Virus record (IMG/VR): IMGVR_UViG_3300035438_000036
Location: 1-36,014 of that record
Length of the DNA stretch: 36,014 bases
Strand: one strand, 5' to 3'
Source: a virus
The stretch's first letter is position 1; every line of letters starts with the position of its first letter. Below are positions 1 to 8,233 of this stretch, in pieces. The notes beneath the pieces are model-generated. The model saw only the letters and a list, made by a program, of their open reading frames with translations, did no database searches and was not told the origin of the DNA. The translations under genes and the position numbers were made by a program.

Positions 1-109
1 ACTGAGGTTACTGAGTCAGTATTGTCTATTTTTTGCCAAATAGTGCCGTTGTATACCGCCCAATCGCCAACCAGCCAATCAGTAGTCCCATTAAGGTTAG
101 TATTGCCAG
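1..109. repeat. Terminal direct repeat, left copy (assembly overlap)
   Basis: These 109 bases recur at 35906..36014 with one difference (T at 103, C at 36008). The fibre reading frame continues across the join when the copies are merged, so the contig closes into a circle. The length suits a k-mer overlap left by an assembler. The mismatch suggests two variants in the sampled population (Asn versus Ser in the fibre). Confidence 0.93.
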
Positions 110-605
110 CGACACTAACCACATAATAATAACCCTTAGTACCAACAGAGGAAGTAAGAGTAGGAGTATTAGTATTTGCATCCCAAGTTCCTTGATAGTT
201 TAGCGCACCAATAACAGCGTCAGGTATTTGACTAATAGGTACTTTGGTAGATGAATCGAGTGTAGCTACACCTAATGCAGCAGCCTTTTGCGTGGTAGGA
301 ATGTAGTCGCTAATCGTAACGCCAGACATTGAACCACCAGTAACATTTATGTTATTACTGTTCTGCGTGGACATTGTGCCAAGCCCAGTTATATCGGTGC
401 TAGGTACAGTAGCAGAAGCAGTCATTGTGCTAGTGCCGTTACCTTTGACATAACCAGTTAAGGTAGCTGCGCCTGTACCACCGTTAGCTACAGGTACAGT
501 ACCAACTAGCACATGGTCATCATTCCAATCACTTGGGCGCACTAGCGATGTATCTACATCATCAGGTATTGTGCTGACTTTATTGTGCTTGACTGTTATA
601 GCCAT
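1..605 (-). CDS. Tail fibre protein, N-terminal part (gene continues at the other end of the window)
   Basis: Starts with ATG at 605, overlapping the portal stop as TAATG, so translation is probably coupled to portal. The 201 codons here run off the window at position 1 and continue in frame at 35905 down to 34462, giving one 682-aa protein. The sequence is rich in Gly, Thr, Asn and Ser with short beta-repeats typical of phage fibres, and contains the common fibre motif VANGGTGA near residue 42. The role, receptor contact or virion appendage, is inferred from composition and from its place in a fibre cassette. No portion in this part identifies a ligand. Confidence 0.85.
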   Translation of the reverse strand, partial: MAITVKHNKVSTIPDDVDTSLVRPSDWNDDHVLVGTVPVANGGTGAATLTGYVKGNGTSTMTASATVPSTDITGLGTMSTQNSNNINVTGGSMSGVTISDYIPTTQKAAALGVATLDSSTKVPISQIPDAVIGALNYQGTWDANTNTPTLTSSVGTKGYYYVVSVAGNTNLNGTTDWLVGDWAVYNGTIWQKIDNTDSVTS

Positions 606-2881
606 TATTGGACACCTATAATTTTGCCGTCTTGACCTCTAACTACAGTCTTAGGTCTACTTTGCTGTGCATTGATTGTATCAACAAGGGCTGTAATAGC
701 TTGTGCCATTTGTTCATTTCCTTGACCAATAGCGTTAGCAATAGGTTGCATTGGGTGTTCCATAGCGTGTGCCATTGTTTCTTCAGTCATATAGGCTTGT
801 GCGCCATCTGATTCATCAGCGCCAATGCGGGCTACTTCAATCTTTGCACCGTTGTTAATATGGGCCAACAATACTTGAGTATTTCTCTCAGTCATAGACT
901 TCATTTGGGCGACTTTCATCTCCATATCCATCTGCATCTGATTACGCTGTTCTTCAAGTTGGAATTTAAGTTGGTTTTCTTGCGCCTGATATTCTTGTTT
1001 AGCCTTTTCCAACTCCATTTGGGCAGCCATCTTCTGCTGTTCAAGCTGTGATTGCATCTGTAGCTTCTGCATATCGGCTTGTTGTTGCATTTGCATCTTC
1101 TGGACTTCAACAGAAGGTGGTTTAGGCTGACCTTCAGCTTGTTTAGCTTGGTCACGGAATTTATCAGCAGTTTCGTCAATAATTCCTTCTAATTGTTTAC
1201 CTGCTTTAAACGCTGTTACGCCAAACTTTAGCATTTCCATCAGCATTGGCACTAATTCAGGTGCTTGTGCTGCTGCTGGTAACGCCATCTGTGTAAATTG
1301 ACCAATAGCAGCTAAGAAAGCGGTTCTATCTGCCTTTTCTTGCTGTTCATCTTGGTAAATCATTGAATCAGAAGTGACTTCTATGCGGAAATTCTTGCTT
1401 GCATCATTGCGTAGTAGTTCAATGGCTTGCGGAATCATCTGTTGGTCTTGCGGTGACAACTGCATAGCACCACTAATCTGTACCAATGTTTCGTCTGTAA
1501 AGTGATTACAGATAATCTGGGCTTTAATACGCAATATTTCAGTAGCAAAGTCTACAACTGAGTGTTGCATAGTCTTTAAGCGACCAGCAGCGTTGTTTGA
1601 CTTAATGATTTGTGCGCCCAATGTTTCATTAGGGTCAGTTTGACCACGCTGAATATCGGCAATACCCATTAATTCATAGATTTGACCTTTAACTTGTTCC
1701 ATTGCTTGATAACAAGACATTAATGCGTTAGCAAATGGGGTAATGTCAACTAGGTCAATAGCGCCTTTCATACCTTGCTTTTCGGCAAATGCCATCCAGT
1801 TATGTACTGGAATCAAGGTGTTGTTCTCGCCTTCAGAGAATAAACGCTGTAGTTCAGAAGATGATGCGTCATACACACCACGCACTTTCAATGCGTTAAT
1901 CAGTCCGTCAATGCGGTCTGCTAATGTGTCTAATTCTCTTGCTTGGTCTTGGTAAATAGTAAAGTCAGGGATTGGTTCAAGACTGTCTGTAGTTAATGTA
2001 GAGTACAAAGGCTTTGGACAAGGCCAAAAGTTTTCTAACTGTAGTGGGTCATCCCGTTCATCAAGGATTTTGCCTAATGATTTAGATAACCAATATACCT
2101 TGCCTGTTTCTTTGTCCCAAATTTCATAAATAACAGCTTCATATACACCGTCATTAGACTTATAAGATTGCTTTAAGTCGTCAGGCTTGGTATCTAATGG
2201 GATTTTGTAGCCTAAATCTTCGCCAAAGCGTTCAACCAATGCTGGGCGTGTCATATAAACCTTACGCCATACAGAAGTAACTTCTTCCCAGGTGCGTGCA
2301 ACAGTATGTCCAAAGTCTTTCCAATGCACATAGTCTACTGGGGCGCACTCATACTCTATGCGTTCTTGATTCTCATTCTCCATACCTTCTGGAGTTTCAG
2401 CTTCATCTGTATCTTCGGTAACTTGGTAGCCATCATCAGGCGCACCGTCAGCTTCGCCACCCATTTCACCAACAATGTGCGGTTCATAGCGAACCCAACT
2501 AACGCCACGACCACCTAATAAGCGGTCTAATACAGCGTTGTTCATTGCTGACTTGTAGTCACCATAGTGTTCAATCTCAAACTCTAATGCCCGTTCTAGC
2601 ATCATTGACGCTACTCGACCTATAGGGTCGTTATCTCTAAATCTACGGCTTACATCGGGGCGTGGCAATCTAGCAAATATAGCTGGTTGGATTGTTTGGA
2701 CATTTGACCAAAGAATATTGAACCTGGCATTAGGATTACGGTCATAACGGCTATCGTCTTTGTACTTCTTAACAATGCGGTCAGCCCGTGACTCCCATTT
2801 TTTGTAAGACCTTTCATACCCTAAGATACAGTTGTACCAATCTTCGTATGTACGGTTTACCGTTGCCTTGTCATTCGCCAT
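605..2881 (-). CDS. Portal protein (P22-like)
   Basis: Forms the dodecameric ring at the capsid vertex through which DNA is packaged and ejected. The 758-aa length suits P22-type portals. The gene directly follows the large terminase with an ATGA overlap. I chose ATG 2881 (shoulder GGGAG seven bases upstream) rather than a TTG one codon earlier. The N-terminal half has the wing/stem-like segments with many Trp and Tyr. Residues from about 590 to 680 are an unbroken Gln/Met/Glu-rich coiled coil, matching the C-terminal barrel or extension of long portals. The family call rests on size, context and this helical tail. I see no single diagnostic motif. Confidence 0.85.
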   Translation of the reverse strand: MANDKATVNRTYEDWYNCILGYERSYKKWESRADRIVKKYKDDSRYDRNPNARFNILWSNVQTIQPAIFARLPRPDVSRRFRDNDPIGRVASMMLERALEFEIEHYGDYKSAMNNAVLDRLLGGRGVSWVRYEPHIVGEMGGEADGAPDDGYQVTEDTDEAETPEGMENENQERIEYECAPVDYVHWKDFGHTVARTWEEVTSVWRKVYMTRPALVERFGEDLGYKIPLDTKPDDLKQSYKSNDGVYEAVIYEIWDKETGKVYWLSKSLGKILDERDDPLQLENFWPCPKPLYSTLTTDSLEPIPDFTIYQDQARELDTLADRIDGLINALKVRGVYDASSSELQRLFSEGENNTLIPVHNWMAFAEKQGMKGAIDLVDITPFANALMSCYQAMEQVKGQIYELMGIADIQRGQTDPNETLGAQIIKSNNAAGRLKTMQHSVVDFATEILRIKAQIICNHFTDETLVQISGAMQLSPQDQQMIPQAIELLRNDASKNFRIEVTSDSMIYQDEQQEKADRTAFLAAIGQFTQMALPAAAQAPELVPMLMEMLKFGVTAFKAGKQLEGIIDETADKFRDQAKQAEGQPKPPSVEVQKMQMQQQADMQKLQMQSQLEQQKMAAQMELEKAKQEYQAQENQLKFQLEEQRNQMQMDMEMKVAQMKSMTERNTQVLLAHINNGAKIEVARIGADESDGAQAYMTEETMAHAMEHPMQPIANAIGQGNEQMAQAITALVDTINAQQSRPKTVVRGQDGKIIGVQ

Positions 2882-4224
2882 CAAATTCTCCCTGTTGTTG
2901 GCTTTGGATTAGTTTTCCATAAGTCATTCAACGAAACATCTGTTTGTCCTACAAAAACCCCAGTAATCGAGTCGTCTTTATGGGGAAGTCTTGCCTGTTC
3001 TTTCCAAGCTACTGCTGCCATGCGTGCTGCATCACTACCATGCGATGCCCAGTCATGCCTAGGCTTATCTCTAAAAACTTTCTTATCCTCGTCATACTCA
3101 CGCTGATACTGTCTTAAACATTCAATACCTTCTTCGCACTTAGGGTCAAACCAGCTACGCAATAGCATCATGCGTGTTGCTTGAATTCCGTCTTGAAGTG
3201 ACAAATTTGGCACAATCTTCATAGATTTTAACGGAATTTTCAAAGAAAGTTGTTCAATTATTGACTTTCCTCCACTTGCTAGTGTTTTTGCCCTAGCGTC
3301 ATGGGGCAGCCAATGTGTGTCATATTTGCAGTTGTACTCTAATTCTTTCTGTGCAATGTAACCTGTGTAGTAGGGAATACTCTTACCATTGCTAGTGTGA
3401 TAGTCAAGGAATCGTACCTCTCCATGCACCACTTGAAAAGTCCAGCAGGTAGTATCGTCTGAATAGCCTAAGTCCCAGGCACTCTCTAATGGGAATAGTG
3501 GGTCATACTCTATTGGGGTTATGTGGCCCAAATCAGTAACAGACCTCATTTCTTGACCATAGTAAGCACCAAGTATGGCAGCTTCAAAGCTACACAGAAA
3601 CTCTTGTTCGTATTGGTCAGGAGTCATAGCCTTTCTTGCGTCTGCCAGTTCCTCATCGCCAATCAAGTCAGTTTGGTCAGCCCTGAGTGTCTTTACATAC
3701 CAATCTTTATCTTTGGTGGCGCTGTTGTATACATCCCAAAAAGCATTATGGCCCTTGGGTGTACCAATAAACACAGCCCAACCCCTTCTATCTGCTAATA
3801 ATGGGCGAATAATCTCACCCCATATTCTAGGGCGCATATCAGCATATTCATCTAAAACTACACCATCAAGGTACAGACCACGCAAACTGTCAGCGTTATC
3901 AGCACCAAACAAACGAATCCTTGCGCCATTTATTAGTTCTACCCATAGTTCTGATTGATTAGCCTTATTTAGCACGGGCTGACTAAATCTTAGTAAGTAG
4001 TCCCATGCCACATTCTTAGCTTGGCTATAGTACGGTGCTATATACGCATACCTAGCGTCATCTTTACCCTCTACTAGGGCTTTATAAATTAGTTCATTAA
4101 TGCAGCTAACAGTCTTGCCACAGCGTCTATGGGCAACAATGACAGCCCAGCGTTGTTCTCTATCGTGAAAATCAATAAATACATCCCTAGGCTTGTAGTC
4201 TAGTTCAATCTCTATTTCTTCCAA
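2881..4224 (-). CDS. terL: Terminase large subunit
   Basis: ATP-driven DNA packaging motor with a nuclease domain. The 447 aa show a Walker A motif AHRRCGKT at 31-38, a Walker B GVVLDEYAD at 121-129 (D125, E126), a motif III-like IGTPKG at 153-158, and the first RNase H-fold nuclease Asp in WDLGYSDD at about 250-257. A late Asp in HGSDAARM lies near the C terminus. It overlaps the small subunit gene by 13 bases and the portal gene by ATGA, the usual packaging gene order. All expected motor and nuclease residues are present, so it should be active. Confidence 0.97.
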   Translation of the reverse strand: MEEIEIELDYKPRDVFIDFHDREQRWAVIVAHRRCGKTVSCINELIYKALVEGKDDARYAYIAPYYSQAKNVAWDYLLRFSQPVLNKANQSELWVELINGARIRLFGADNADSLRGLYLDGVVLDEYADMRPRIWGEIIRPLLADRRGWAVFIGTPKGHNAFWDVYNSATKDKDWYVKTLRADQTDLIGDEELADARKAMTPDQYEQEFLCSFEAAILGAYYGQEMRSVTDLGHITPIEYDPLFPLESAWDLGYSDDTTCWTFQVVHGEVRFLDYHTSNGKSIPYYTGYIAQKELEYNCKYDTHWLPHDARAKTLASGGKSIIEQLSLKIPLKSMKIVPNLSLQDGIQATRMMLLRSWFDPKCEEGIECLRQYQREYDEDKKVFRDKPRHDWASHGSDAARMAAVAWKEQARLPHKDDSITGVFVGQTDVSLNDLWKTNPKPTTGRI

Positions 4225-4541
4225 GAGATAACCATCCTTTGTGGGGCTTTAGCATCACCTACAACTTCAGTCCTAGCTAACTTAGGTACAGAGTATTCAA
4301 CTAGGTTCTGTACTATCTCACAGGCTTTAGCAGGGTTGGGTTGCACAATCCACTTACCAGCAAGGTCATCATAGATGCCTTCTGCGGTGCTTTGTATCCA
4401 CGATTGAATATAAGGTAGGTTACTATCAAGTAACGCTTTAATCGCTTCACGGGCTTCTGTAGTGGCTTTATTAGGCACTCCAGCCTTACGACCAGCCCTA
4501 TTTAAGTTGTTTTCAACAGACTTCGACAGTTTTTTATCCAT
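4212..4541 (-). CDS. terS: Terminase small subunit (probable)
   Basis: Predicted DNA-recognition subunit of the packaging machine. It is 109 aa and opens with a basic stretch and GVPNKATTEAREAIK, a pattern seen in many short phage TerS proteins, and ends with the VPKLARTEVVGD stretch that is also common there. Position directly upstream of terL, with a 13-base overlap, supports the role. An N-terminal helix-turn-helix is likely but not provable by eye. Preceded by a 48-bp gap. Confidence 0.75.
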   Translation of the reverse strand: MDKKLSKSVENNLNRAGRKAGVPNKATTEAREAIKALLDSNLPYIQSWIQSTAEGIYDDLAGKWIVQPNPAKACEIVQNLVEYSVPKLARTEVVGDAKAPQRMVISWKK

Positions 4542-4589
4542 ACATTCTCAAGTAATTGATTTGTAAGGGTTTTATTTTACTACAAATAT

Positions 4590-4817
4590 TTAAGCAATGT
4601 CAGGGTCGTGAATCTTGTTCATAGCGTCAGCTAATGCTTGTTTACGCTTCATTCTAGCGTTCTCTTTAGGGTTAAGCATTTCGCCTTTACCGCCTACTGC
4701 TAGTAGTGGTGGCTTCTTCTTATTTCTACGCATACGCTGTTGTTTTTCTAATGTTGACTCATGTTCTGGGCGCAACATAGCATCTTCTTTTTTATAGGTT
4801 CTTGTCATGTGTTCCAT
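4590..4817 (-). CDS. Small basic phage protein, function unknown
   Basis: Predicted 75 aa, very basic (Lys/Arg-rich centre around RMRRNKKKPPLLAVGGKGEM), otherwise unrecognised. A longer frame opens at 4874 but ATG 4817 is preferred: AAAGGATATGTA lies just upstream and the previous gene ends at 4828. It sits between conserved small packaging-region genes and terS, so a role in assembly or DNA binding is possible but only inferred. The leader repeats that of the next gene upstream (see the repeated ribosome-binding-site finding). Confidence 0.7.
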   Translation of the reverse strand: MEHMTRTYKKEDAMLRPEHESTLEKQQRMRRNKKKPPLLAVGGKGEMLNPKENARMKRKQALADAMNKIHDPDIA

Positions 4818-4827
4818 TACATATCCT

Positions 4828-5148
4828 TTATTTGTTTGGGAAACCTGGTGGTACTGAGAAATAACGGTCACCAAACTTTATTACTTGGTATCCCCTATCT
4901 TGTTCACCTTGTACGCCCATTTGAAATGTCGGGTGTCCTGCACCTTTTAACATCATGTAGGTATCTTCGGGCAAATTGTAATTCATACGATATTGCAAAG
5001 GAGTAGGGGCTACTGAACCCCAATGGCCCTTGTTTTCACCACCTTCTTGTTGGGGCTGCATCCCAGCACCAATAGCAGTTGTGTAATCATAATCAGCGCC
5101 TGATGGGTCAAATAGACGCAACATATCAGCTAATTTCTGATTAACCAT
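4828..5148 (-). CDS. Conserved phage protein with GENKGHWGSV motif
   Basis: 106 aa; unknown function. It has the pattern DYDYTTAIGAGM, then NKGHWGSVAP, then a HPTF segment and a final RGYQVIKFGDRYFSVPPG. From memory this order recurs in small proteins next to terminase or head genes of several phage groups, which suggests a conserved virion or morphogenesis role. The start ATG overlaps the upstream gene's stop by one base (TAATG), with AAGGA nearby. No transmembrane or signal segment. Confidence 0.75.
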   Translation of the reverse strand: MVNQKLADMLRLFDPSGADYDYTTAIGAGMQPQQEGGENKGHWGSVAPTPLQYRMNYNLPEDTYMMLKGAGHPTFQMGVQGEQDRGYQVIKFGDRYFSVPPGFPNK

Positions 5149-5330
5149 TACATATCCTTCATCTTTAAGGCAATCATTTCTTTTCTTGTGGGCTTGGCAG
5201 TCTTAGCAGCTTCTTTAAAGTCTTTAGCGCTTGGGGCATCTTTGCTACCAACTTTGTTCATTTTTTCGCCCGAACCTTTTGCAATCCTAGCCCTTTTACG
5301 GTGAATATTAGCGTATAGTCCGTCTTTCAT
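5148..5330 (-). CDS. Small Lys/Ala-rich conserved phage protein
   Basis: 60 aa, strongly basic. It begins MKDGLYANIHRKRARIAKGSGEK-like and continues with an Ala/Lys-rich helix (KDFKEAAKTAKPT). Short proteins with this opening are common beside structural genes of tailed phages; the function is not known to me. The ATG overlaps the upstream Dps-like gene by ATGA and the stop overlaps the next gene as TAATG, so it lies in a tightly coupled operon. Confidence 0.72.
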   Translation of the reverse strand: MKDGLYANIHRKRARIAKGSGEKMNKVGSKDAPSAKDFKEAAKTAKPTRKEMIALKMKDM

Positions 5331-5686
5331 TTTAAGAATTTCAATTTGTAAAGGGTTGAGTCAATAAGTTGTGCAATCTCATCAACTATATTCTGAATTT
5401 GGCTTTCTTCGGGCAAATCTTTACGGGCATCCACTACAAATTTCTTCAATGATTCCAAGTACTTAACCGCTTCTTTAGGTTGATGATATACGTTTGGAAA
5501 AGTTGTAATTTTGGTGTAACAACCCATGTAAGCCTCAAGCAAATCGTCTGTAAGGTCAACAATACTGTTATAGTAAGTTCCCAAAGCCATATGCTTGCTG
5601 AAACTATCAGTAGACCAATGAAAGAAATGGGTATTAGTAGCGCTATGCAGCATCGTAGCAGCAAATAAAGCCATGTTGTCATTCAT
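5327..5686 (-). CDS. Dps/ferritin-like helical bundle protein
   Basis: 119 aa from ATG 5686, chosen for an AGGA five bases upstream; a TTG at 5707 would lengthen it. The stretch HFFHWSTDSFSKHMALGTYY followed by DLTDDLLE resembles the helix of Dps and related ferritin-like proteins that carries His, Asp and Glu metal ligands (HW, then H, then D and E at helical spacing). The rest is predicted all-helical. Similar proteins occur in aquatic phages. It overlaps the nuclease gene upstream and the 60-aa gene downstream. The metal or DNA-binding role is inferred; the ligand set is partial, so it may be only a fold relative. Confidence 0.6.
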   Translation of the reverse strand: MNDNMALFAATMLHSATNTHFFHWSTDSFSKHMALGTYYNSIVDLTDDLLEAYMGCYTKITTFPNVYHQPKEAVKYLESLKKFVVDARKDLPEESQIQNIVDEIAQLIDSTLYKLKFLK

Positions 5687-5978
5687 AAGAGTCCTCATCA
5701 ATTTCAAGCCATTTTAACAGTTCTTCAGCTTCTTGCACACAATTTACCCTAGCTAATTGACCACCTTTCCAATTAGCAAATAATGTTAGTTGCTGTGGGG
5801 TCAATTTCTTATCTTCACCGTCTTTAACTTCGATTAGAATAGTGTGTCCTGCGTAGGCAACCATTAGGTCTGGTATCCCTCCGCCAACCATGTGAAGCAG
5901 AAACACATCTGCCCCCATTTTTCGTAGTGCTTTTACCACATCACCTTGATTTTTATCAACTTTTTTAGCGTATGCCAT
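5679..5978 (-). CDS. VRR-NUC-type PD-(D/E)XK nuclease
   Basis: 99-aa stand-alone nuclease domain. The catalytic pattern is clear: GGGIPDL with D37, then ILIEVKDG with E50 and K52, then LTPQQ and a downstream W. These match the compact VRR-NUC branch of the PD-(D/E)XK fold, which in phages is thought to cut structured or branched DNA. It is the first gene of the leftward late block, divergent from the phosphoesterase with only 45 bases between them. A role in resolving DNA before packaging fits its place just upstream of the terminase genes but is an inference. Confidence 0.85.
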   Translation of the reverse strand: MAYAKKVDKNQGDVVKALRKMGADVFLLHMVGGGIPDLMVAYAGHTILIEVKDGEDKKLTPQQLTLFANWKGGQLARVNCVQEAEELLKWLEIDEDSYE

Positions 5979-6023
5979 ATTATTTGTTAGTATTGGTTTA
6001 CTTATAGATTATAGGGGTTCTGA
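5979..6023. promoter_or_regulatory. Divergent promoter gap between late block and phosphoesterase unit
   Basis: On the minus strand a perfect -10 hexamer TATAAT occupies 6013-6008, but I see no good -35 at the usual spacing, so an activator may be needed. On the plus strand TTGTTA with 17 bases to GATTAT is a weak sigma-70-like match. AGGGG precedes the GTG start at 6024. No other gap precedes the late block, so a late promoter here is likely. Confidence 0.45.
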
Positions 6024-7013
6024 GTGAACAAATATCATTTGACTGACGACCAGTTTATAGCGGAATGGAATAACCTTGGTTCGGCAATGAAGTTTGCCCA
6101 GAAACATGGAATGGCTGAAAGGGCGGTATACAACCGCAGAAGGTCAATAGAACAAAGACTTAACATTGTACTTACAGCTTTTAATGACCAAAGACTAGAC
6201 CAAACAAAAAGAATATTTGAAACTGCTGGACACGCAAGGCGTGGTTCAGAATTGCAAAAAGGGCATATTGTAGCGTTTGGCGATTGTCATTTTTGGCCCG
6301 ATATATCCTACACCACAGCTTATAAAGCCTTATTAGAAACAATTAAAGAGTTTAAACCTAAGGTTGTAATGTGCATAGGCGATGCTTTTGATGGAAGCCA
6401 GGCCAGCAGACATCCTAGAATTGGCTGGTCTAACACCCCCACAGTAAAAGAAGAATTAGAGTGCTGTCAAGAAATGATGTCTGGCATTGAAGCAGTATCT
6501 AAAGGTGCTGAGTTAATTTGGACTCTTGGAAACCATGACGCTAGGTTTGAAACATTTTTATCTAACGGTGGCGCACATTCTTATCAAGGTGTACAAGGGT
6601 TTACCCTTAAAGACCACTTTCCTATGTGGAAAGGGTGTTGGACATATTGGATAGAAAACGCTGGCACAATGAATACCGTGTTTAGGCACAAGTGGAAAGG
6701 GTCTTGGTCAGGAGGTAGAAACAATACTCTAGCTGCTGGTACTCATGTAATTAGTGGTCATACCCACCATTTAAGCGCTATTCAATACAATGATTACAAC
6801 AGTCATGGGCGTTGGGGCGTGCAGACAGGTTGTCTGGCTGACCCAAGAGGTGAACAATTTGTGCATTACACAGAAGATGCACCAACTGATTGGACAAGTG
6901 GTTTAGCATTATTAACCTACGAACAAGGCCATTTATTGCAACCTGAGTTAATTCGGGTATTTGATGAAGGTAAAGGTCTTGTAGACTTTAGAGGAAAGTT
7001 ACACCATTACTAA
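6024..7013 (+). CDS. Calcineurin-like metallophosphoesterase
   Basis: 329 aa, GTG start with AGGGG upstream. The metallophosphatase signature is complete: GDCHFW (86-91), GDAFDG (119-124), GNHD (169-172) and GHTHH (245-249), which bind two metal ions. The first 50 residues form a separate region with a helix-turn-helix look (LGSAMKFAQKHGMAERAVYNRR), so it may bind nucleic acid. Substrate is unknown; phage relatives range from DNA phosphatases to nucleases. It forms a two-gene rightward unit with the next gene (stop and start overlap), isolated between two leftward blocks. Confidence 0.9.
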   Translation: MNKYHLTDDQFIAEWNNLGSAMKFAQKHGMAERAVYNRRRSIEQRLNIVLTAFNDQRLDQTKRIFETAGHARRGSELQKGHIVAFGDCHFWPDISYTTAYKALLETIKEFKPKVVMCIGDAFDGSQASRHPRIGWSNTPTVKEELECCQEMMSGIEAVSKGAELIWTLGNHDARFETFLSNGGAHSYQGVQGFTLKDHFPMWKGCWTYWIENAGTMNTVFRHKWKGSWSGGRNNTLAAGTHVISGHTHHLSAIQYNDYNSHGRWGVQTGCLADPRGEQFVHYTEDAPTDWTSGLALLTYEQGHLLQPELIRVFDEGKGLVDFRGKLHHY

Positions 7014-7366
7014 TGCACCTAAGTCCATCTATTCTTAAAAATCTATACAGCGCTATTTACTGTATGAAGCCATTTTGCAACTGGCGTGGTATGCCATTGC
7101 CAGATGAAATTGAATTTATTGTAGATAAAGGTGATGACATGGGTACTTATTTATATGACCCATCTAATGACAAATACGAACACATTATTACTATTTCTGA
7201 GGTTCGTTGTGGAACTCTAGACACGGTGTTAAAGGTGTTGCTGCATGAAGCAATCCATATGTCCCGTCATCGGACAAATAAATGGACACACCACGACAAG
7301 GAGTTTCGTAAAAAAGCCTACCGTATTTGGTCTGAAATTGGGTTTGTTGACCCTCTTGAACTTTAA
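7013..7366 (+). CDS. SprT-like zinc metalloprotease
   Basis: 117 aa. A zincin motif HEAIH sits at 78-82, followed by a conserved HHDKEF around 93-98 that can supply the third ligand, as in SprT/WLM-type small proteases. Length matches phage SprT-like proteins rather than cellular Spartan. It overlaps the phosphoesterase stop (TAATG), so the two are co-translated. SprT relatives cut DNA-bound or stress-related proteins; in a phage the target is unknown. No signal peptide, so it should act in the cytoplasm. Confidence 0.82.
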   Translation: MHLSPSILKNLYSAIYCMKPFCNWRGMPLPDEIEFIVDKGDDMGTYLYDPSNDKYEHIITISEVRCGTLDTVLKVLLHEAIHMSRHRTNKWTHHDKEFRKKAYRIWSEIGFVDPLEL

Positions 7367-7381
7367 GTGGGTCTGCCATAT

Positions 7382-7681
7382 TTAACCCTTTTCTTCATAA
7401 AACTCTTTTCCAAGTTTTTTATCTTGTAATTCCAATAACGCCTCGCAGGTAATTCCGTGTTTAGTTTCAAAACCGTGGATACCCAATCTGTGAAGGCTAT
7501 CATTTCCGTTCCGATGGTGTTCTGGGCATAGTCCAAGCACAGGGGATGCAGACCGAACATTTCCATGCCGCCGCACATGATGGAGTTCTGACGGAGTGCC
7601 TTCAAACCCATAGACTTCGGAACAGAGGATACATCCAAGTTCTGCAATCTTGTTGAGCTTATTTTCATTTTTTGTAGCCAT
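7382..7681 (-). CDS. HNH endonuclease, zinc-bound
   Basis: 99 aa from ATG 7681, which overlaps the end of the upstream nuclease gene; a longer frame to 7735 has no support. Zinc ligands C17/C20 and C52/H55 flank the catalytic pair H34-H35 (in ELHHVRRHG), followed by HHRNGNDSLHRLG. This layout resembles the Ref/DUF968-like HNH nucleases of phage recombination regions. It is the last gene of the early leftward operon, 15 bases from the convergent SprT-like gene. A recombination or DNA-degradation role is likely. Confidence 0.82.
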   Translation of the reverse strand: MATKNENKLNKIAELGCILCSEVYGFEGTPSELHHVRRHGNVRSASPVLGLCPEHHRNGNDSLHRLGIHGFETKHGITCEALLELQDKKLGKEFYEEKG

Positions 7682-8069
7682 CAGCCAATTCATACCATTG
7701 TTGATAAAACTTTTTAAACATCTGTGTGCCAGCACCTAGTTGAATACATGGGCCTTTTGGTTGTACTCTAAAAAACTTATCTATCTTCATTTCATTGTCG
7801 GTATGACCGTAAACAATAACAACAATAAATCCCTCTTTTGCAGCTAAAGCCTGTAATAGCCTTTGCTGACCATAGCTTATCTTCTCACCTTCATAACTGT
7901 CATTTTTTGGGCGCTTCCATTCCATTATTAAAAATTGCCCATTGCGTTCACATATACCGTCTATATCGCTAGGGGAAAACTTTTCATTACTAGGTATTAA
8001 CCCTATAAGTTCACCATAATCTACTATTTTGGGAAATAAGGTACGCATTGACCTCATTATTTCAGCCAT
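7665..8069 (-). CDS. PD-(D/E)XK nuclease-like protein
   Basis: 134 aa. The core pattern is SPSDIDGI (D35/D37) followed by FLIMEWKRPK (E50, K52) and a downstream ISYGQQRLLQAL helix, matching small phage endonucleases of the VRR-NUC/Holliday-resolvase-like class. It overlaps a 58-aa gene upstream and the HNH gene downstream, so three genes are translated as a chain. It is a second small PD-(D/E)XK enzyme besides that at 5679-5978 and may act as a resolvase. Confidence 0.75.
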   Translation of the reverse strand: MAEIMRSMRTLFPKIVDYGELIGLIPSNEKFSPSDIDGICERNGQFLIMEWKRPKNDSYEGEKISYGQQRLLQALAAKEGFIVVIVYGHTDNEMKIDKFFRVQPKGPCIQLGAGTQMFKKFYQQWYELADGYKK

Positions 8070-8233
8070 TGTTTTCTTACTTGGTCATAGGTAGCAAATT
8101 CTAACTGTATTGTTTCTTCGGCAATTTCACAAGCAATTTGAGTGGCTTTTTCATAATTGTTTTTAAGTGTAGCTTCATGGTATTTTCTTAAAAGTCTTTG
8201 AATTTTAAGGTAATTTTCTGAGTAATCACTCAT
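8057..8233 (-). CDS. Small helical protein, unknown
   Basis: 58 codons, not obvious because of its size. Reads MSDYSENYLKIQRLLRKY then a Lys/Glu-rich helix with CEIAEETIQLEFATYDQV. The ATG overlaps the upstream stop as ATGA, and the last 13 bases overlap the next gene, exactly the coupling seen elsewhere in this operon, so I regard it as real. It fills what would otherwise be a 160-bp hole. No function recognised. Confidence 0.72.
   Translation of the reverse strand: MSDYSENYLKIQRLLRKYHEATLKNNYEKATQIACEIAEETIQLEFATYDQVRKQWLK

Noticed and set aside
1-109. End repeat as a true terminal repeat or attachment site
   Set aside because: It lies inside a fibre coding frame that is continuous across the join, has a length suited to assembler overlap, and there is no integrase. 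Treated as a closure artefact.
2881-2884. TTG start for portal one codon upstream of ATG 2881
   Set aside because: ATG 2881 gives an ATGA overlap with the terminase stop and better spacing to GGGAG.
7369-7392. GGGT/ACCC hairpin followed by TTTT between the convergent SprT-like and HNH genes
   Set aside because: Only four pairs with a 12-base loop; too weak to list as a terminator, although a terminator would be expected here.
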